64,000 nucleotides of DNA from Symbiodinium natans (taxonomy: Eukaryota > Sar > Dinophyceae > Suessiales > Symbiodiniaceae): NCBI GenBank assembly GCA_905221605.1, contig CAJNDS010002081.1, forward strand, positions 445,976 through 509,975, given 5' to 3'. Positions 32,560 through 43,088 of this stretch are shown piece by piece. Below the pieces are notes generated by a model. It saw only the letters and a program-made list of their open reading frames with translations, did not search any database and was not told where the DNA came from. Within the stretch, counting starts at the first letter, position 1, and each line of letters begins with the position of its first letter. Both the position numbers and the translations under genes were made by a program.

Positions 32560-33240
32560 CACCACAAACCCTAAAACCATAAAATCCTAAACCCCTAAAC
32601 CCTCAACCCCAAAACCCTAAAACCCTAAAACCCTCACACCCTAGAACCCAAAAACCCTAAACCCTAAAACCCTAAAACCCTAAAACCCCAAAACCTTAAA
32701 ACCCTAAAACCCTCACACCCTAGAACCCTAACACCCTAGAACCCTAAACCCCCAAAACCCTCACACCCTAGAACCCTAAAACCCAAAACCCTAAAAACCC
32801 CGCAACCCAGGATGTGGTTGGCTCCTTTGAAGCGATGCGCCGGCCCGCTGACGCAAAGGTGTTGTTTAGGGTTTAGGGTTTGGGGTTTAGGGTTTAGGGT
32901 TTAGGGTTTGGGGTCTAGGGTTTAGGATTTAGGGGTTTGGGGGTTTTGGGGTTTAGGGGTTTAGGGGTTTTGGTGTTTTGGGGGTGTAGGTTTAGGGTTC
33001 TAGTGCTTAGGGTTTAGGGTTTTAGGGTTTAGGGGATTGGGGGTTTGGGGTTTAGGGTTTAGGGTGTAGGTTTAGGGTTTTAGGGCTTAGGGTTTAGGGG
33101 TTGCGGGGTTTAGGGGTTACGGGGTTTAGGGGTTAGGGGTTTGGGGTGTAGAGTTTGGGGTTCAGGGACGGGGGTTTAGGGTATCAGGGGGTTCGGGGTT
33201 TAGGGTTTGGGGTTTAGGGTACCCTAAACCCTAGACCCTA
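32560..33240. repeat. degenerate telomere-type repeats
   Basis: CCCTAAAA-like units to 32,800, then TTTAGGG/TTTGGGG-like units from 32,863 to 33,220, then an inverted junction into CCCTAAA. A short unique stretch at 32,810-32,860 is unassigned. Confidence 0.9.
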
Positions 33241-33279
33241 AACGCTAAGCCCTATGCCCATTCTCGCCGCTTACCCCAG

Positions 33280-33379
33280 GTATTTGCGCGAGGTGAAGAA
33301 GTGCCTCGAGCGAGTCGATCCGCCGGAATCCCTGGGAGTTGCTCCTGTCTTGGTGGCAAATTCAACCTACTTTCAAGTA
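33280..33379 (+). CDS. candidate exon, unrecognised
   Basis: It follows TACCCCAG|G and reads YLREVKKCLERVDPPESLGV. Strong coding character with a clean acceptor. Confidence 0.55.
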
Positions 33380-33599
33380 GCCCTAAACCTTCAACCCTAA
33401 ACCCTAAACCCTAAACCCTAAACCCTAAACCCTAAACCCCAAACCCTAAACCCTAAACCTGCAACATCAAGGGCTAAGCTGGTAGCGTCACTTGGGATCG
33501 GTTTCTGAGGCATCTCTGCAACAATGTGGGGCTCGTTGCAAGGCCGTCACCTTAGACGGCAGCTGCATGTCTGTGCCAGCGATCCATAAACCTCGCGCC

Positions 33600-33830
33600 A
33601 GCAGTCAACCCTGTTAGTCTGCAGCGGATTTATAAGCCCTGTATACCCTAACAAGCCCTATAAACCCCTAAAAAGCTCCTAAACCCCGTGAACCCTATAA
33701 ACCCTCTAAGCCCAGTATATAATTAAATAAACCCTATATATAATGTAATAAACCGCTAAAAACCTTACAACCCCTATATATATATATACATATATATATA
33801 TATAAGTTTATGAACCCCATAAACCCTGAA
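33600..33830. repeat. degenerate CCCTATAAA and TA-rich repeats
   Basis: Units such as CCCTATAAA and AACCCTATATA, and a TA microsatellite at 33,770-33,805. Related in style to the array at 35.6 kb. Confidence 0.8.
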
Positions 33831-34002
33831 CCAGCAAACGAGCCCGGCTGTCTTTGCTTTGCCGTGAGCAGATGCCAATGCTGCCTGAGCTGACCCTTCA
33901 CTCTCGTGAATTCATAACGCTAAACCCCCTGAACCCTAAACCCCAATCCCTAAACCCTATACCCTAATCCCTAATCCCCAATCCGCCATCCCTAGACCTT
34001 CC

Positions 34003-34452
34003 TTGCTCGCCGGGTGGAGCGTCTTGCACTTAGGCTCGTGGACTGGGAGGACGCAAGGGATGATAGGGGGAGGGGGGAGGGGTGGGAGCTGGAGACGGGC
34101 ACGTGCGCAGCCCTACTGGGAGGTTCAGGGTGCTTTTTGCTTAAACCCCAGTCATGACTGTACTTCTAGGCCCCCCGAAGTCCTCTACGTAGGTGATAAG
34201 TGCACTTTCTATGGGGTCAGAAGCACCCTCGAACACCTCAAGCAAGCCATGAAGCCCTCAAAACCTAACAACTCCCCCACTGTCGATCTCGAGGAGAGCT
34301 GGGAAATCGGGTCGCGGTACGTTCGGCAAACGATGCTTTTTGACGCGAACAACGACATCGCCGCTAGGCTCAAGAATTGGACGTTCGACATGTTCGACGT
34401 GCGTTCTGTCATATTTTTATTGCTTGATGCCGACGGGCGAAGGGTGGTTTAG
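34003..34452 (+). CDS. possible coding stretch, unrecognised
   Basis: A + frame is open across 450 bases, an unusual length here. The second half (from about 34,165) looks most natural, for example LYVGDKCTFYGVRSTLEHLK and later NDIAARLKNWTFDMFDVRSV. The first half contains a G-rich low-complexity piece and is probably intronic. No family recognised. It ends at a TTTAGGG tract. Confidence 0.45.
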   Translation: MLAGWSVLHLGSWTGRTQGMIGGGGRGGSWRRARAQPYWEVQGAFCLNPSHDCTSRPPEVLYVGDKCTFYGVRSTLEHLKQAMKPSKPNNSPTVDLEESWEIGSRYVRQTMLFDANNDIAARLKNWTFDMFDVRSVIFLLLDADGRRVV

Positions 34453-34899
34453 GGTTCAGGGTTTTGGGTTATTGCGTTTAGGGTTTAGGGTTTAGGGTTT
34501 AGGGCAGCTGTGTCAAAAATGCCGAAGGGGTCACAGCAAGCAGATATCCGAGGTGGCCGAGTTTCGCGTTGCCCAGAGATTGGCCCCAGCCTTCACGAAC
34601 ATGTGCAGCTCGGCTTGTTCATGGATCGGACCTTCCCGCACGATTCACCCTCAACCCTAAACCCTAAAAGCCCTAAACCCTAAACGCCCTAAACCCTAAA
34701 CGCCCGAAACCCCCTAAACCCTAAACCCTAAACCCTAAATCCTAAATCCTAAACCCTAAGCCCTAAACCCTAAACCCACCCTTCTCTCTGTTGCAGAAAA
34801 GTAGGGCTGCTGACTTGACCTTCTCCATGCCAAAGGCACGGATTGTGACGTGGAGCTGTTCTTGGTCCTTCCCAGGCCGCTGTCATATAGGCGTCGGAA

Positions 34900-35033
34900 G
34901 AATTACTAGTAGTATTCTCTTCTGGTCCCGTTATAATTTTACTACAATGACCCCTCTAAAGCCTAAACCCTAAACCCCAAACCCTAAATCCAAAGCCCTA
35001 TTCTAATCATTAAGGCCCCTATATTAGACGATT
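34900..35033. mobile_element. family G copy 3, carrying a telomere tract
   Basis: TTACTAGTAGTATTCTCTTC then GGTCCCGTTATAATTTTACT match family G. A CCCTAAA tract lies inside, before AATCATTAAGGCCCCTATAT. As in family F copy 1, the telomere tract interrupts the element. Confidence 0.6.
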
Positions 35034-35371
35034 AGATTTCTGCAGTGCGCCTGAGTAAGTGCATGGGCGAAGTTCAAGGGGCGCTGTGGGCCCAGCACTT
35101 CCTAAGCTCGTCGCTGCAGGGCCCGTGTGAAGGCGCTGAGGGCCGGGTTTCGTGGTTTAGGGTTTAGGGTTTAAAGGGTTTAGGGGTTTGACGAAACAGG
35201 CACCCCGAAAACAGATTCACACCTCGCAACCTTGTCCTGCCTTTTCGATGGAGTTTCGGGGGCGTTTCTTTGATTTTCGATTTGTTTGCAGCCATGGCGA
35301 TCTGTCCAAAGTTGTGGAGCACCTCGTCAGTAGTTTCGCGCCTTTCGCACCTTAAAGGACTTGTCTCATAT

Positions 35372-35472
35372 GGGGTTTCCGAAATAATGTAGTCCCCGAA
35401 TAGTAGGATTCCCTTGTCATAAGGACCCCAAATAACGTACCCCTAGTTTCAGAGCCCCCCCATATTTTATTG
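35372..35472. mobile_element. family E repeat, copy 4
   Basis: AATAGTAGGATTCCCTTGTC, AAGGACCCCAAATAACGTAC and AGAGCCCCCC match the layout at 47.4 and 49.8 kb (GTAGGAT(T)CCCTT, then AAGG(G/A)CCCC). Confidence 0.55.
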
Positions 35473-35603
35473 GCTCTTGGCCACGTTGTCTTTTTTTTCG
35501 GGTTTCAACTTTTGGCGCGGGCTTCAAGTGTTGTTATTGTCTGGGATTGTTCGATCTGTCGTGGCCGTTTCGACTTCTCACACGTCTTTTTTATCGCCTG
35601 AGA

Positions 35604-35822
35604 AGCCCTGAACCCTAAACCCTATAAACCCTATAAACCCTATAAACTCTATAAACCCTATAAACCCTATAAACCCTATAAACCCTATAAACCCTATAAA
35701 CCCTATAAACCCTATAAACCCTATAAACCCTATAAACCCTATAAACCCTATAAACCCCACAAACCCTATAAACCCTACAAACCCTAGCAACCCTATAAAC
35801 CCTATAAACCCTAAACCCTAAA
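35604..35822 (-). repeat. CCCTATAAA array
   Basis: About 23 copies of the 9-base unit CCCTATAAA, changing to CCCTAAA at the right. It opens an Ile-Gly-Phe repeat frame on the minus strand that is not a gene. Confidence 0.98.
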
Positions 35823-36285
35823 GTGTGTGGATTTATCTTGGCTCTTGGAACCTGCCCGAGACTGTAGACTGCAGATTGACAAGAACTGCACCCAGTTTAG
35901 GGTTTGGGGTTTAGGTTTAGGGTTTAAGGGTTTTAGGGTTCTAGGGTTTAGGGCTTAGAGAAGCCCCGGTGTCTCAAGAGGTCCCCGCCCTAAACCGTGA
36001 ACAAAGCCCTAAACCCTAAACCCTAAGCCCTAAACCCTAAACCACAGTGACCCCATCAGTCACCCTCCCAGCGCTACAATCGTGTCTCCCCGCTCTTTCT
36101 GTGTCTCTCGAGTTTCGGCCTTTTCAAGGCCACCCCATGAAGGTTCATATATGAAAAGATATGAGCAATACCGATCAGAATGCTACTGTCAAGGGGCTTT
36201 TAATTTGACAAGTATATTCACGGCTCAGGCATGAAGATATAGTTCGTTCGCACACACGAGGTGGTTATTTTGCATTATTATTCCC

Positions 36286-36630
36286 GTGTTTTCTTGCCAA
36301 TTCATTCATCATCTTCACATGACACCCTTGGATAATTCAAATAAAGCCCCCTCTGAACCACTCTATGTGCGAGGCTGTGACCTTCATTCCTTGGCCTTAT
36401 TTTGCGGTAATAGCTCCGATTTTGGAGACGAAATGCGGATTCTGTTAGAGATTACCGATCTTCTCACCCTCTCAACTTTTCGTTGCAGTTCTGCAAGTTA
36501 CGGCCCCCGTATGATCACAACGCGTAGGGCTGCTGGCAGGATGGTCATTCTGTGCTGCTTGGAGAAGCCGGGTGAACCACGTGCAGGCATTGTGGTGAAA
36601 TTCCCGGAGATCCGGATACGCTTGAACTAA
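36286..36630 (+). CDS. possible coding stretch, unrecognised
   Basis: A 114-codon + frame in one of the few long repeat-free stretches (about 36,050-36,640). It includes YVRGCDLHSLALFCGNSSDF and MVILCCLEKPGEPRAGIVVK. No motif recognised; it could be one exon plus intron or a gene remnant. Confidence 0.35.
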   Translation: MFSCQFIHHLHMTPLDNSNKAPSEPLYVRGCDLHSLALFCGNSSDFGDEMRILLEITDLLTLSTFRCSSASYGPRMITTRRAAGRMVILCCLEKPGEPRAGIVVKFPEIRIRLN

Positions 36631-36829
36631 AGGGATATTACCTCAAAGGTTTAGGGTTTAGGGTTTAGGGTTTAGGTTTAGGGTTTAGGGTTTAGGGTTT
36701 AGGGTTTAGGGTTTAGGGTTTAGGGTTTCGCACTGGTTCGTATGACTTTAAGCATTTTCGTGAGTTAAAGGTCTAGTTGTGTTGGTGTGTAAGACGCTGC
36801 AACTGCGACACTGGTAGCCCCTGCTGCAG

Positions 36830-36912
36830 GAGTAGTAGGCGTAAGCAATGCTGAGAGTGTGGAAGGACTCTTGAGGAGTTTGCTGTCGCTGCCTCAGGCT
36901 CTCAACGCGTAG
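36830..36912 (+). CDS. candidate last exon, unrecognised
   Basis: It follows CTGCTGCAG|G and reads GVVGVSNAESVEGLLRSLLS then LPQALNA and a TAG stop. It might end a gene, or the stop may lie past an unseen donor. Confidence 0.45.
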
Positions 36913-37259
36913 TGCTGCTGCTTTGTCTTGCGCCAGCGAAGGCAGATGTGGACGCTAGCAAGGCTTAGCATCTTAGTGCCCGTAAATCCTAAACCCGAAG
37001 CTCTTCAACCCTCAGCCCCAAAACCCCTAAACCCTTAACTCCTAAACCCCGAAACCCCTAAACCCCTAATTAAACCCTAAACCCCAAACTCCCAAACCCC
37101 CAACCCCCTAACCCCTAAACCCTGAACCCTAAACCCTAAACCCTAAACCCTAAGCCCTAAACCCTAAACCCTAAACTACCCTACACCAAAATTTGAGGCC
37201 ACACCGCTTCCCTGAGTCGGCCGGGAAAGGCCGGACCCTCAGGCCCCCTTTGTGTGGGG

Positions 37260-37380
37260 GTTTTGGTTTAGGGTTTAGGGTTTAGGGTTTAGGGTTTAGG
37301 GTTTAGGGTTTAGTGTTTAGGGTTTAGGGTTTAGGGTTTAGGGTTTAGGGTTTAGGGTTTCGGGTTTAGGGTTTAGGGTG
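37260..37380 (+). repeat. TTTAGGG tract
   Basis: About 16 regular units with one TTTAGTG and one TTTCGGG. Confidence 0.97.
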
Positions 37381-37834
37381 ACGAGCCCAGACCGAGACAA
37401 GCTGAGTTTAGAATCCAACAGCCAGAAGCAGAGGTAAACCTTAAACCCGGAACCCTAAACGCTAAACCCTAAATCCTAAACCCTAAACCCTAAACCCTAC
37501 TAGCCCTAAACCCTAAACCCCAGCCCTAAACCCTACACACGGGATGGCTTTCCCCTAGCGCTCCTTCTGAGGCTTGGAAGTGGACCCCGAGATGGGACTT
37601 TTGCTCACGCAGTTTAGCCAGGCGCTTTCTCTTTGGGGGGATGAGGGTTTGGGGTTTGGGGTTTAGGGTTTAGGGTTTAGGGTTTTTTTGGTTGGGAGTT
37701 TAGGGTTTAGGGTTTGGGGTTTAGGTTTTTTTTGGTTTGGAGTTTGGGGTTTGGGGATTGGGGTTTGTGGTTTAGGGTTTGGGGCTTGGGGTTTGGGGTT
37801 TCTCAGCAACCTAAGCAACCCCATAGATGTATGC

Positions 37835-37985
37835 ATACATCATATTATATATATATATGTATATATGTATATATATATATATATATGTATATATGGGTGT
37901 GCATGAGAAGACTATGCATATATGGGTAAAAAGTGTGCAGAAATATATATCTGTGTGTTTGTGTGTTTGTGTGTGTGTTGTGTTA
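37835..37985. repeat. TA- and TG-rich microsatellites
   Basis: ATATATGTATATATG-type and GTGTGTTTGTG-type low complexity. Overlapping frames on both strands are artefacts. Confidence 0.9.
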
Positions 37986-38069
37986 TACCCTAAGCAGCCC
38001 CAAGAAGGGCCTACTTGTATGCTACCAGTAGCATGGCCACTACGGTCCCAACACCGTCCCCTGAACTGG

Positions 38070-38131
38070 AAGCTTTTTGGAATGCCGCAGTTGCCGTAGT
38101 TCAGCCTGAGCTGCTGCATTCCAAAAAGCTT
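38070..38131. repeat. 62-base inverted repeat
   Basis: AAGCTTTTTGGAATGC at the left is the exact reverse complement of GCATTCCAAAAAGCTT at the right, with a 30-base loop. No second copy seen. Confidence 0.8.
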
Positions 38132-38139
38132 GCAGACAT

Positions 38140-38450
38140 CGCTCTAGGTGCATGGTCGTTGTCAGGTAGTTCAGCCTGCTAACGGCTAGCTAGCATCACT
38201 TGTCAGCATGGGACATGTGCCGACAATCTTCGGGCTTGCCAGCTATTTGGCTCAAATAGCCCGGGTATGAGAAAAGGACGACTGCAGAGCAACCTGTCTG
38301 AAACAAGACAAGCCAAAGCTTGCATGAACTTAGAGCGCAAGAGACTCGGTTCGGCAACCATACTATGGCATCCGGCTTCAGAGATGTGATTGATCAGCTG
38401 AACCGGCTGAGCGGCGAAGCTTGGCTGCTGGCAGTGAACCGGGATGAAGG
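38140..38450. other. repeat-free stretch, no gene recognised
   Basis: About 310 unique bases between the inverted repeat and a TTTAGGG tract. No long open frame. Palindromes such as CTAACGGCTAGCTAGC are present. Confidence 0.35.
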
Positions 38451-38733
38451 GGTTTAGGGTTTAGGGTTTGCCGTTTAGGGTTTAGGGTTTAGGGTTTAGG
38501 GTTTAGGGTTTAGGGTTTAGGGTTTAGGGCCCAAGACGATTACCATGGTACAGAGAACTAAGAGGGCCCCTCCCCCCCGGGCGTTGGGGGGTACCTTCCC
38601 TGGCTTCGGTATTCTGGAGTGTCCTGCGATGCCTCATTGTGACCCATAACCCACGCTAAGTGCCACGAAGCTATGGTTTCGTAGAGGGCTTGGGGCTTAG
38701 GGCCTTAGGGTTTGGCGTTCAGGGTTTCGAGGT

Positions 38734-38823
38734 CTACTTGGAGGTCCATGGGTAGCTTAGAAGTCGGGTTATAAGTGCCCTAAATCGGTTATAGTTTACA
38801 ACTACCCATGAGCCTTCAAGTAG
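38734..38823. mobile_element. family A inverted-repeat element, copy 4 (complete)
   Basis: 90 bases from CTACTTGGAGGTCCATGGGT to ACCCATGAGCCTTCAAGTAG, nearly perfect 20-base terminal inverted repeats. A CCCTAAA tract begins immediately after it. Confidence 0.85.
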
Positions 38824-38880
38824 CCTAAACCCTAAACCCTAAACCCTAGACCCTGGACCCTGGACCCTAGACCCTAAACC

Positions 38881-39053
38881 CTAAACCCTAAACCCTAAAC
38901 CCTAAACCCTAAACCCTAAACCCTAAACCCTAAACCCTAAACCCTAAACCCTAAACCCTAAACCCTAGCCCTAAACCCTAAACCCTGAGAAGTCAAGCCA
39001 TGACAAGGATGCCCCAATGAGCACATCGTTTGGGCCTTAAACTAAGGTCTCCC
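38881..39053. repeat. left arm of a large inverted repeat
   Basis: A CCCTAAA tract with a distinctive CCCTAGCCCTAAA variant, followed by 67 unique bases (38,987-39,053). Those 67 bases are the exact reverse complement of 39,506-39,572, and the tract with its variant is mirrored outside the right arm. Confidence 0.95.
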
Positions 39054-39178
39054 AAAACCCTAAACCCTAAACCCTAAACCCTAAACCCTAAACCCTAAAC
39101 CCTAAACCCTAAACCCTAAACCCTAAACCCTAAACCCTAAACCCTAAACCCTAACCCTAAACCAAACCCTAAACCCAA

Positions 39179-39285
39179 GAGTGGCAGCTGAGTAGCATTG
39201 AGGAGTTTGAGCGGCAAGCCGCCGACCTTCGCCAGCTGACGCTGGAAAATCAGCGGCTGAGAAAGGCCCGGTTGTGGCTGCTGGG
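39179..39285 (+). CDS. candidate exon inside the large inverted repeat
   Basis: The + frame reads EWQLSSIEEFERQAADLRQL and continues TLENQRLRKARLWLL, a clear coiled-coil pattern. CCCTAAA lies to its left and TTTAGGG to its right, and the whole is enclosed by the 67-base inverted repeat. Confidence 0.55.
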
Positions 39286-39505
39286 TTTGGGGTTTAGGGT
39301 TTAGGGGTTGAGGGTTTAGGGTTTTGGGGTTTAGGATGGGCTTAGGGTTTAGGGTTTTAGAGTTTGGGGTTTAGGGTTTAGGGTTTAGGGTTTAGGGGTT
39401 TAGGGGTTTAGGGGTTTAGGGGTTTAGGGGTTTAGGGCTTAGGGCTTAGGGTTTAGCGTTTTGGGGTTTAGGGTTTAGGGCTTAGGGCTTGGGATTTGGG
39501 GTTTC

Positions 39506-39672
39506 GGGAGACCTTAGTTTAAGGCCCAAACGATGTGCTCATTGGGGCATCCTTGTCATGGCTTGACTTCTCAGGGTTTAGGGTTTAGGGCTAGGGTTTA
39601 GGGTTTAGGGTTTAGGGTTTAGGGTTTAGGGTTTAGGGTTTAGGGTTTAGGGTTTAGGGTTTAGGGTTTAGG
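39506..39672. repeat. right arm of the large inverted repeat
   Basis: 67 bases identical to the reverse complement of 38,987-39,053, followed by a TTTAGGG tract with the mirrored TTTAGGGCTAGGG variant. Total arm about 165 bases; the spacer is about 450 bases. Confidence 0.95.
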
Positions 39673-39790
39673 GCTCACGGCTTGCAAGGAGGCCGGACGA
39701 GCATCCTCAGCTTCCGAGCAGCGGGAAGACTCCAAGGCTCGGATAACATCGCCCGCCTCTTGGCAGAATTTTGGCTTTCAGAGAAGCGTT
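39673..39790 (+). CDS. candidate exon, unrecognised
   Basis: The + frame reads KEAGRASSASEQREDSKARI and continues to TTTAGGG. Ser/Glu-rich. Confidence 0.45.
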
Positions 39791-39949
39791 TTAGGGTCCA
39801 GGGTTTAGGGTTTAGGGTTTAGGGTTTAGGGTTTAGGGTGAAGCGCAGACAATCCAAAGCCCCAAGCCCTAAAACCCCAAACCCTCAACACCCAAGTTCA
39901 ATCGGCCCTAACAAGCCCCAAAGATCCCAAGCCCCGGATACCCTCCAAG

Positions 39950-40107
39950 GGTAGTTACATGGTCCCTAAAAGTTGGGCCCCCTAAACCCGAAACCCTAAA
40001 CCCTAAACCCTAAACCCTAAGCCCCTTGCAAACCCTCTACAATTCAAGGGATCCTTCAGAAGCCTTTTAAACGAGGTGAGGGACCACATACAGGGACCCA
40101 TGTAACC
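39950..40107. mobile_element. family F element, copy 4, carrying a telomere tract
   Basis: Starts GGTAGTTACATGGTCCCT and ends AGGGACCCATGTAAC, with a CCCTAAA tract in its left half. Same arrangement as copy 1 (tract inside the element). Confidence 0.65.
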
Positions 40108-40254
40108 CTAAACCCTGAACCCTAAACCCCAAACCCAAAACCCTGAACCCTAAACCCTAAACCCTAAACCCTAAACCCTGAACCCTGAACCCTGAACCCT
40201 AAACCCTGAACCCTAAGCCCTAAACCCTAAATCCTGGCCCCAACCCACGACGCG

Positions 40255-40342
40255 GAGCCCACAAGGTGCCGCCTCCGAAGCATTCCGCCACCGATCGGTC
40301 TTTAGAGGATGACTCTACTCGTGCTTCCTGGCGGCCGGTTTA
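40255..40342 (+). CDS. candidate exon, unrecognised
   Basis: The + frame reads KVPPPKHSATDRSLEDDSTR. Hydrophilic; might be a disordered linker. Confidence 0.4.
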
Positions 40343-41029
40343 GTGTTTAGGGTCTAGGGTTTCGGGTTTAGGGTTTCGGGTTTAGGGTTTAGGGTTAAGG
40401 GCCCGCGAGAAGTCTTGGGGGCGTTGTTTCGGTTTCCGCATCGAAGCGGCGTAGGGGTCGGCGGGAGTGTGGAGAATGAGAAACGCTTCCTGTGAGATGG
40501 AGGGCGGGGCATAGGCAGTGGGTAGGTTTCTAGGGTTTAGGGTTTAGGGTTTCGGGTTTAGGGTTTCGGGTTTAGGGTTTCGGGTTCATGGCTTAGGGTA
40601 TAGGGTGGGGTAGGAACACTCTGGCGACGCCAGCGGCCGCCCAGGATGCTTCAGAGCCCAACCAAACCCCAAAACCCAGCCTCGAGCCCTGTAAACCCTA
40701 AACCCCAAGCCCGAAACCCCAAACCCCAAACCCTAAACCCTACCCCCAGAAACCCTCGAAGGCGTCGTCGCGTTCTGGGCGGGGCCTGGCTCGTTCGACG
40801 CACGAGCCCCCACCTCCTGTGGCCTGGCACAGCTTTTAGGTTTTGGGATATCTACTAGGATCTTCCCTAAGCCCTAAACCCTAATACCCTAAACCCTAAA
40901 CCCTAAACCCTAAACCAGGAATAAGGCCCAACCGGTTGAGGGTTGGCGATGACACCAGTGTCGACTCCTCAATGCAGCGCGTTACACCTCCAGAGGCCTC
41001 CTAGGCGGGAGGCCCGGGGATCAGTCTAG

Positions 41030-41136
41030 GGTTTAGGGTTTAGGGTTTAGGGTTTAGGGTTTAGGTTTTAGGGTTTAGGGTTTAGGGTTTAGGGTTTAGG
41101 GTTTAGGGTTTAGGGTTTAGGGTTTAGGGTTTAGGC
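41030..41136 (+). repeat. TTTAGGG tract
   Basis: About 15 units with one TTTTAGG interruption. Confidence 0.97.
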
Positions 41137-41199
41137 AGTCTAGAGTTCGAGGGTTCCAGGGTTTCGGCGTGGTGGTCTGGGGCAACGGCTGTTCGACGC

Positions 41200-41310
41200 A
41201 TGTCTGCCAGGTCGGCACGCCGCGATGTTTCGAGCAGCCCGACCCTTCGACGTCTCTGGGAACCTTTGGCAGTGAGTCATGGAAAGCGGATACGCAGGCC
41301 GATGGGGTTT
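41200..41310 (+). CDS. candidate exon, unrecognised
   Basis: The + frame reads SARSARRDVSSSPTRRLWEP then LAVSHGKRIRRP. Basic and Ser-rich, perhaps a disordered region. Confidence 0.4.
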
Positions 41311-41407
41311 AGGGTTTAGGGTTTAGGGTTTAGGGTTTCGGGGGTAGTGAGGGTCTATATTCTATATGCTGTAAAAGGTCCCACTGCTGCTCCTTTGAAA
41401 TTCGCAG

Positions 41408-41530
41408 GTGCAGGAGTTGGCCAAGAACTATACGCAATCGTGGGAAACGGGCTTCGATGCAACGTTCAGCAAGAGCTCCAAGGCGCGAGCGCGTTGTGGA
41501 CGAGTTTCAACGTGTGCCAATCTAACTCTG
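41408..41530 (+). CDS. candidate exon, possibly upstream part of the channel gene
   Basis: It follows ATTCGCAG|G and reads VQELAKNYTQSWETGFDATF. Good coding character. It lies 1.5 kb before the S1 exon in the same orientation, so it may encode part of the channel N-terminus; this is only inferred from position. Confidence 0.45.
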
Positions 41531-41683
41531 CTTAAATCTGCTTAACATCATGCTTCATGTCACCTAACCCTCATGTGCCACTCGAACTCTGCTTAACATG
41601 CTTCATGTCACCCAACCCTAAAGCATTAAACTCCCGATACCCCCAAACCTGGACCCTACACCGGCGAGGCAGCCAAATCACAG

Positions 41684-41745
41684 GTTTCGAAGTTGATGAA
41701 GGAGGAGAAGATTGGGTTCATGCTGCTCGTCGGCAGGGCCTGTCT
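41684..41745 (+). CDS. candidate exon, possibly upstream part of the channel gene
   Basis: It follows AATCACAG and reads VSKLMKEEKIGFMLLVGR. Same reasoning as the preceding candidate; no family assignment. Confidence 0.4.
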
Positions 41746-42175
41746 TGACGTACCAGCATCGTGGTTATTTATTAGGGTTGTTAGGACATTTAGAGAGTTG
41801 CCAGGGTCATCAGGGTTGTTAGGGCTGCCGGGGTCATGAGGGTGAAGAGGCTAACCCCTAAACCCTAAACCCGAAACCCTAAACCCTAAACCCCCTAAAC
41901 CCCCCTAAACCCTAAACCCCCTAAACCCCCTAAACCCTAAACTCTATGAGCAGCCTGCACTGGCCCGATGAGCAGCCCCGGTCAGACTGGGGATGGCCAC
42001 TCCAGCACTTCGCTCCCAACCTAGTCCCTTTTAAGGCTTAGGCCTCAACTCCTACGGGGTATTTCCAAAAAGAGGGGGTACCCATAATATACCCCACAAT
42101 AGTATAATCCTAATTATAAGAACCCCCAAAAGGGTCCCCCCCCCCCATAGTGCTGTGCACGGCTTGCCTGAGGCA

Positions 42176-42470
42176 CCCTAAACCCTAAACCCTAAACCCT
42201 AAACCCTAAACCCTAAACCCTAAACCCTAAACCCTAAACCCTAAACCCTAAACCCTAAACCCTAAACCCTAAACCCTAAACCCAAATGTGCCCAGCATCT
42301 CCAGAACCTTTCCTGGGGGCTCCAAGTCGTGGGAGGCCCTATGCGTGCAGAAGGGTTGGGGCCTTCGGGTCCAAGGTTTTAGGGTTTAGGGTTTAGGGTT
42401 TAGGGTTTGGGGTTTAGGGTTTAGGGTTTAGGGTTTAGGGTTTAGGGTTTATATAGGGTTTAGGGTTTAG
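42176..42470. repeat. CCCTAAA and TTTAGGG tracts around a candidate exon
   Basis: CCCTAAA at 42,176-42,283 and TTTAGGG at 42,378-42,470. The roughly 90 bases between read NVPSISRTFPGGSKSWEALC in one + frame, with CCCAG before CATCTCC as a possible acceptor. Confidence 0.85.
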
Positions 42471-42639
42471 GGTCTCGTGGGTGCGACCCGGGTCGGCCTT
42501 CGCCATCGTCGAGGGGCCTAGGCGCCGCCCTTGATTGTTCAAAGGCCTGCGCCTTAAATTGGGTTTGCGCACCCTACCCGACCCGACTCTTGCACCTACA
42601 CTTTTTGTTGTAGGCGATTGCTCTGAAAACCCTTTGGCA

Positions 42640-42790
42640 GGATTCGACAGGAGTTTGAGGGAGCTTACAAAAACAGTAGCGGGAGCTCTTAAGATGTCGA
42701 CCCTTTCCCTGTTTCAGAAGCCCAGGATTATGCGGGCTAACAAGACCAAAGAGTTCTCCCAGGGGAAGCCTTGGCAACTTGGAGAGTGCG
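42640..42790 (+). CDS. candidate exon just upstream of S1
   Basis: The + frame reads FDRSLRELTKTVAGALKMST then a basic stretch (FQKPRIMRANKTKEFS). A basic cytoplasmic N-terminal region before S1 would suit the channel, but I see no conserved motif and the junction to the S1 exon is not resolved. Confidence 0.4.
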
Positions 42791-42855
42791 TTTAGGGTTT
42801 AGGGTTTAGGGTTTAGGGTTTAGGGTTTAGGGTTTAGGGTTTGGGGTTAGGGTTT

Positions 42856-42930
42856 AGGGTGACCCTAAGTCCTTCTTCGGCCTTCGGGGAGGAGGAAGTG
42901 ACCGGCAGAAGAATTGCGGCTTCGTGTCCT
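42856..42930 (+). CDS. candidate exon just upstream of S1
   Basis: The + frame reads KSFFGLRGGGSDRQKNCGFV between TTTAGGG and CCCTAAA tracts. Weak candidate. Confidence 0.3.
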
Positions 42931-42976
42931 AAACCCTAAACCCTAAATCCTAAACCCTAAGCCCTTACAAGCTCAG

Positions 42977-43088
42977 GTATGTTATTAATCCAGAAAGCAA
43001 CTGGTTCGGCACTGGCTGGCAGTTGGTCACCAGCGCGGCTTTGATCTTCGTGGCACTCGTCACGCCGCTGCAGATCGGGTTCTTCCAG
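42977..43088 (+). CDS. channel exon: S1
   Basis: Begins after GCTCAG with a split Arg codon, then YVINPESNWFGTGWQLVTSA and a hydrophobic segment ending LQIGFFQ. RYVI-P-S before S1 is a hallmark of this superfamily. The donor is GC (CAG|GCAGGC) at 43,089, in phase 0. Confidence 0.9.

Noticed and set aside
35578-35790. Ile-Gly-Phe repeat protein on the minus strand
   Set aside because: It is the translation of the CCCTATAAA array.
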